Shown here piece by piece: positions 59,317 through 64,000 of a stretch of 64,000 bases of DNA. Source of the stretch: Moniliophthora roreri (taxonomy: Eukaryota > Basidiomycota > Agaricomycetes > Agaricales > Marasmiaceae); the NCBI GenBank assembly GCA_001466705.2, contig LATX02000200.1, positions 682,001 through 746,000 on the forward strand. The letters run 5' to 3'. Each line of letters opens with the position of its first letter. The first letter of the stretch is position 1. The notes beneath the pieces are model-generated. The model searched no databases. It was not told the origin of the DNA and worked only from the letters and a program-made list of their open reading frames with translations. Position numbers and translations under genes: made by a program.

Positions 59317-60344
59317 CTAGTAGACTGTCGCTGGCGTCCTTGTCCTTGTCTCGCCACTTCCTAGACCAACCCACTCGAATAGTGCTTCTCTCGTCGGCCT
59401 GTCATTCAACCGTCCAACGACAGCACGTCTATAATCTCTCATACGCTGCCTATACTCGCCCACGCGCTGTCTGTATTCACCTATTCGCTGCATGCTACCT
59501 CCACGGAGGAGGTAGAGCTGTGCTAGAGCAGCATGTCGTCGCTCGTCTAGTGAACGGAGACGACGACGCAACGCAGGACGTGAAACAATAATACGCGGCT
59601 TCTTGACACCCCTGCCCTCCTTCAACGCCAGCTCTCTAGCTTTCCTGGCCCGCCTAACGAACCCTTTCAAACAGCCGTAGAACCAGTTGACATGCAACGG
59701 GAAGACGGCACCAAGAATATACGCTACTGCGAAGCTTCCGCCTGTGACGGCTTCACGGGTTGGTTGAAGAGAGTAACGGATACCCAATACGATGTGGAAC
59801 ACTATCCGCGTGAGGAAGAACGTCGCTGCGAAGAGGATGTTGGATCGTGTCCGGGGTGCGAGGATTGATAGGCCCAAAATGAAAGTAGGTAGCTGTCCAA
59901 GTGGGGTTAGTGTACATGTATGGGGAAAAGAAAAAGAAAAAGATTAAAGTATACCTCCATAAAAGCACACAAACAGAAAACATTTCCCCAGCCCATCCTC
60001 ACTGCGTACTCGACTATTCCAACGTATACGATATGGTGTACCCAACCCGTCAACAAGTTGACCTGGTCCCGATAGTGAAGCACTCCCGCAGCAAGATCAG
60101 CGAGGAGATATGCCTGAAAAAACCTATTGGCTGCCAGTGCTAGCATTGGCAGGGGACGGACGGCGATAGGTCCGGAGAGGATAAAATCGTACAGGAACGG
60201 GAGAGCAAAGAGGGTCATCAGGAGGGAGGCGGCAGTGGTTATTATCCATGAATTCTGCTTCGGGGAGGGGTAGACTGGGGTAAGCAAGTGGTGGGCGACG
60301 AGGAGGAAGGTGAAGGAGGCGAAAAAAAGGGACATGGAGGGCAT
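59317..60344 (-). CDS. TLC-domain membrane protein, 321 aa
   Basis: Exons 60344-59955 and 59892-59317. Multiple hydrophobic segments (MSLFFASFTFLLVAHHLL, IITTAASLLMTLFALPFLYD, FILGLSILA, FAATFFLTRIVFHIVLGI, FAVAYILGAVFPLHVNWFY) with the TLC (TRAM/LAG1/CLN8) features DLAAGVLHYRDQ, WVHHIVYVGIVEYA and an acidic ME-LPTF segment at the splice junction. It resembles the fungal/animal TMEM56 (TLCD4) group and not ceramide synthases, which carry a longer Lag motif. A basic coiled tail follows (RQRVGEYRQRMRDYRRA). Membrane lipid role inferred from the family; substrate unknown. Confidence 0.8.
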
Positions 60345-61104
60345 TGTGGAGAAGACGACTGGACCTTGGGGGAAAACCCAAGAAAAGAGCAGAGGGAGGT
60401 ATCTCTTTTGAATGGATCATGATAGCCGCACGTTTATCATGGTGGCGATAAGTCAGAGAGAGAAGCTGGAAAATGGGATTTTTAGCGAGCGTGGGGACAC
60501 GTTTCCTGGGCGCTTCAAAAGCAAACGTGCGCTTGTCGATCGGCGTTTACTCCTTATCGGTAGTTGAGAGCAGTTGCAAAGGACGGGACAGTACCGCTAC
60601 TTATAAGGAGTACTAGTAGATGACCAAGGCGTTTGACACTAGCCTTAAGAGTGCGGTTGTAGAGCCAGTAGTCACAGAATCAAATGCAGTTAAGCTGGTT
60701 GCACGTTCCTTTCGAGTATGTGGCCGTTGTAGTAGTGCACTGTCCAAAGACAAAGAACGAGTCATCCCGTCGATGCTTTTTTATGTAAAATGCAGCTGGC
60801 GTGCACGTTCCTTGAAGCTTCTACAGCCCGAGGTGACTTCCGAGGAGCAAGGACGACAAAAAGTGCGAGGTTGAATTACATCGTTGAGGCTGTGTTGCAC
60901 CAGAAGATCACACCACCGGCCCGAAAACCGAGACTTGTCGAACGACCGTGACCGCGCGTACACGGTACAACCGTTTTCAAGATCGTACCGAAACTGGCCC
61001 CAGGTATATGCATCGTCAGACATTTTGGAAATGGCTCCATTTTTCTTTTCGCAAAGGCGCTATATGACTCGAATGGAGGTATGGAGTCATCAGTAATATT
61101 ACAT
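60345..61104. other. Promoter side of TLC gene and spacer
   Basis: No gene seen. The 84-codon plus frame at 60620-60871 has no family resemblance. Confidence 0.4.
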
Positions 61105-61270
61105 CATTGCCTTTTTCCGGCCTTTTTCGGCCCGTAGGTGGCCTTTTGGCCCAAAAGGCCGAAGGTGACGTACTAGGTCCGGTTTTTGGGAAGGTCGGTC
61201 CCTTGTTTGGACCGGGGATCAGGCCCAAAAAGGTCAAAAAGGCCGGAGGTGACGTACTTGGTCCGCCAAA
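61105..61270. repeat. GC-rich repeat cluster with 29-bp direct repeats
   Basis: Copies at 61153-61181 and 61237-61265 match at 27 of 29 positions (core GGTGACGTACT, then GGTCCG). Around them are palindromic motifs such as CCTTTTGGCCCAAAAGG at about 61143-61159 and GGCC(T)5CGGCC. This looks like the terminal part of a small mobile element. It directly abuts the CpG-free block that begins at 61294. Confidence 0.6.
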
Positions 61271-61353
61271 CCAAAAGGTCAACTCCATTGTCGCCTCCCC
61301 AACCAAAGTCCAACCTCTCTAGGTGACTTGTAATGAGGCATAGGTGTGTAGAA

Positions 61354-61803
61354 TCAGAGAATAAGTGCCCACAGACTCATTAAAAGCATAGATCCATTGC
61401 AAAAACCATAAGGAACCATTAGGTCTCCTTGCCTAAGATGCTGGCAAATCTGTACAGTCTGTGTATACTTGACCCCCCAAGTGTGCTGTAAATTTGAGCT
61501 ATTTATTATATGTCTTGTTGTATCTGTCTGTATGTAGTAGCAGGCCTTCAAAAGTGGTTTCCTTCCTTCCAAGGTTATTTCATATGGCTTTGCCACCCTC
61601 AAACTCTTTATTAAGAGATTGTCCACTTTGACTTTGATCCACATATTGATTTCAGATGACAATTGTTCTTTGATTGTTCCTTTTCTAAGTTGTCTTTTGG
61701 TTTTGATGTCTTCTCTAAGTACCTCTGTACTGTTTGACTGCATGTTGCACTTTGCAAATGTCATAGAAAGTTGAAATAAAAACAAAATTCCCATTGATAG
61801 CAC
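61354..61803 (-). CDS. 149-codon open frame inside the CpG-free block, unidentified
   Basis: Open from an ATG at 61803 to a stop at 61354, with Lys/Arg-rich, non-repetitive composition (EVLREDIKTKRQLRKGTIKE, LLIKSLRVAKPYEITLEGR, VPYGFCNGSMLLMSLWA). All arginines use AGA/AGG, as the absence of CG demands. The protein-like composition suggests a remnant of a once-coding mobile-element or accessory protein, but I cannot name the family. Bases 61804-63491 beyond it show no coding feature. Confidence 0.35.
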   Translation of the reverse strand: MLSMGILFLFQLSMTFAKCNMQSNSTEVLREDIKTKRQLRKGTIKEQLSSEINMWIKVKVDNLLIKSLRVAKPYEITLEGRKPLLKACYYIQTDTTRHIINSSNLQHTWGVKYTQTVQICQHLRQGDLMVPYGFCNGSMLLMSLWALIL

Positions 61804-63491
61804 TTTTGAGAGCTTGGTTAACTAGCCAATGCATTCATATAGTCATAGTTAGGTTCCCTATGGGTTTTGGGAGTGATCCTCTTGGGATCTGATATATAGA
61901 TAAGTCAGAAAGTACAGCTTAGACACCTCTGTATAGCATATCATATAGCTCTTCATACTTTCCAAGGCACTATAGCTTCTCTAAGGCAATGACTAGCAAC
62001 CTGAGCTCACTCTAGTCCTTATTACCCATTATCTTGTGTTATATTAAAGTGTTCTGATTTAAAAGTAATGTAAACTGAATAAAATCATGTCTTTTCTTGG
62101 TTTGGCATATCAACAAATTAAAACTCATCAGCTCAAAGGACAGGATATAGTTCTGAGATAGGAAATCCCTAAAGGTTTGAGGCATTAGTAGAAACATTGT
62201 GAGTACTTTAGTGAAAAGGCTGTTTTGCTATACTGAAATTATTCAGAAACTATAATGAATCCACAAATCCACAGTAAACCACTGTTACATCACACAAGGT
62301 TTATGGTCAAGGTGACAGATCTCAGATTACAGATCCTTTGTTTCAATGTGAATTCAAGCATAACTTGCAATAGGATATTGGGCAATATGCATCACCTACA
62401 GCCTCTAAACAATTTCTCAGTAGAATGATGAAATTGAAATTCAAGTTGAAACACCTATTACAGGTGTTTATTAAGGAAGATCAAACAATGTGTGTAAAAG
62501 GTCACATAGTGCATATATATTTTGATACATCTTCATAATCTATTATTCTGATAAACATGTTCTTTTCTCACCCCTCAAAGCACTTTCTTTGTGACCATTA
62601 GAGCAAAAAACACCTTTTGGGGTCATGCATCTCATAGTATAGTGTTACATTTTCCCCCTATTTATATTTATAATTCATATGCTTCTCTTTTGATTGGACA
62701 CATCCACTTCCTCAGTCTCCTTTCCTCTCTCTTACATGCTTCTCATTGTCATTGGACTGATACACCTTTCTAGCCCCTTTCCCTTTTATTATTTGTAATA
62801 CTATATATTTAGCATATACTGATAGACTCAGTATATTACTCATATTTACCTGACACTGCTGCTTACTCATAGACTTTAGGTAGTTATGGATTGCATGTAT
62901 TTAAGTGCTTGTTCCAGAGTTTAAGCTCTTCAGCTTGACCTGGTTAATTATATACTTGTGTCTAGCAATAGTGAAGGAACTGTGAACCTCAGAAAGCCTC
63001 TGAGCAAACTCAAACTTGACTCTGGAACTCCACATCACTACATCTTGTGGTGTTGAGATTGTAGCATTGCTGCATGAGTAACATAACATATAGTCTCCCA
63101 AGCCACTTTCTTTTTCAGTTTTGTCCTGTTTTGGTGGATATGTTCTCCCTTGATCCCCACTATAACATTATTTTCCTTCCTATTATTTTGCTACTAAATA
63201 TTCACTTCCTACTTTGGCATCAGAGATCTGTTCCTCTGACCCTGCAGCATAGATGAAAGGTGCTGGACACCAATATGGCTGCAGCTCCATGGTTCAAGTA
63301 GATCTCCCTCACAGCAATCCTTTGTATAAAAAAAAACCAACTGAAAATGGTTCATTTTGTCCTTTCCAGAGGCAGTAGAGATTGACTCTGAGAGGTTGAT
63401 CTAGCTAAATGTCTTTCTTGTGAGTACTGTGGTCATTTCACTAATAAATCCTATCTCTAACATAATCTTTCTGTTCATATAACCAGCATCA

Positions 63492-64000
63492 ATGACTATG
63501 CTGTTGTATTGCTATGAGTTCAGCTCTCAGGATCCTCTGCTAAGGTTGCTATGGTCTAATTTCAGTGATGGTGAACTGTCCTGTTTCAGTAGTATGTCCT
63601 ACCTTTTGGCATTGAGTGATAGTGTGGCTGCCCCTCCCACCATTGATGTACCCTCTCAAGACAGTGCATCCTCCTCCTTTGAAGGTCAACAAGATCATTT
63701 GTTGATGTAGTAGTTAGCCTTGTTTGTTCTACAAGATGGTGCTAAGAATACTCAACCTCAGACATCAATTTCAACATTCAATTCTTGTGATGACACTCAA
63801 CAACACTGGGACATCATCCTCAAGTCATCAGCATTGATGTCCCATGCCCAGATAGCCATTTCTCCAAGTGTTTTCTCACTTGCACCAGTACTGAGTTTTC
63901 CTAAGGTCTTACAAAACCTAAGAGTAGCCAAAGACAAGGTTATACAGGTTTCTATCAAGAGGTGGAAAGTTGAGGCAAAATATATCTGTAATATGAAAGG
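63492..64000 (+). pseudogene. C2H2 family copy 5, mutated and cut by the window end
   Basis: One frame runs from an ATG at 63492 to the window end and contains two adjacent TAG codons at 63708-63713. Its last residues, LRVAKDKVIQVSIKRWKVE then KYICNMK, match the start of the family DNA-binding block (copy 3 has KVAKDNVIQASFKRRRIE then RYSCNMK). Differences such as Arg to Trp and Arg to Lys fit C-to-T and G-to-A changes. The TAG pair could descend from Gln codons. The zinc finger itself lies beyond the window. Likely a pseudogene produced by deamination. Confidence 0.6.

Larger units (their letters stand above)
61294..64000. other. CpG-free block (2.7 kb, continues beyond the window)
   Basis: The last CG dinucleotide is at 61292-61293. 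I read every line from 61294 to 64000 on the plus strand and found no CG, while TG and CA are abundant. Since CG is its own complement this holds for both strands. The rest of the window has CG in practically every line. The pattern is what saturated CpG methylation followed by deamination produces. The block contains a damaged copy of the C2H2 family (63,492 onward) and one long minus-strand frame (61,354-61,803). Confidence 0.9.

Noticed and set aside
1..64000. CRISPR arrays, rRNA, bacterial-style operons
   Set aside because: None seen; gene structure is clearly eukaryotic with spliceosomal introns.

Overview
The window is a fungal nuclear contig and almost certainly from an Agaricomycete (mushroom-forming basidiomycete). 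The evidence is dense genes split by many 45-70 nt introns, secreted plant-cell-wall enzymes carrying fungal CBM1 cellulose-binding modules, an OLE1-type desaturase fused to cytochrome b5, ATG13, and a family of short C2H2 regulators of a type I associate with this group. Gene models below were rebuilt by hand from splice sites and reading-frame continuity. Every model given exon by exon closes in frame unless a frameshift is stated.

Layout. 1-8,051: the tail of an unknown gene, a stand-alone DUF2156 protein, a long gap with a doubtful relic, and a 1,269-residue leucine-rich-repeat protein. 8,052-12,026: an intergenic stretch with an N/poly-G assembly scar, then a dead CBM1-GH43 glycosidase. 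12,509-19,884: a Dot5/BCP-type peroxiredoxin, a short-chain dehydrogenase tail-to-tail with a TMT1/Crg1-like methyltransferase (one frameshift), a MurQ-type N-acetylmuramic acid 6-phosphate etherase divergent from the methyltransferase, and a small membrane protein. 20,332-26,262: a secreted PKD/Ig-fold protein and, divergent from it, the delta-9 desaturase. 26,599-30,379: two paralogous glutathione transferases. 30,380-36,677: an aromatic-acid-exporter-like membrane protein and divergent transaldolase. 37,750-49,128: a CBM1 pectate lyase, ATG13, the first C2H2 gene and an ECM14-type pseudo-carboxypeptidase. 45,477-64,000: at least five copies of one C2H2 family among gene-poor DNA, plus a TLC membrane protein. 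From 61,294 to the end the DNA contains no CpG dinucleotide at all.

How it fits together. Housekeeping genes (TAL1, ATG13, OLE1, peroxiredoxin) are intact. Plant-wall degradation is represented by one live enzyme (pectate lyase) and one dead one (GH43). MurQ, the stand-alone DUF2156 protein and the bacterial-looking pectate lyase are the best candidates for bacterial ancestry or unusual chemistry. The right third looks like a young, decaying accessory region: zinc-finger duplicates in several stages of loss, foldback and direct-repeat elements, and a block with the signature of heavy CpG methylation and deamination.

Splicing is unusually demanding. I infer exons of 3, 5, 7 and 13 nt and five GC-AG introns among roughly one hundred. 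No tRNA, rRNA or CRISPR was found.
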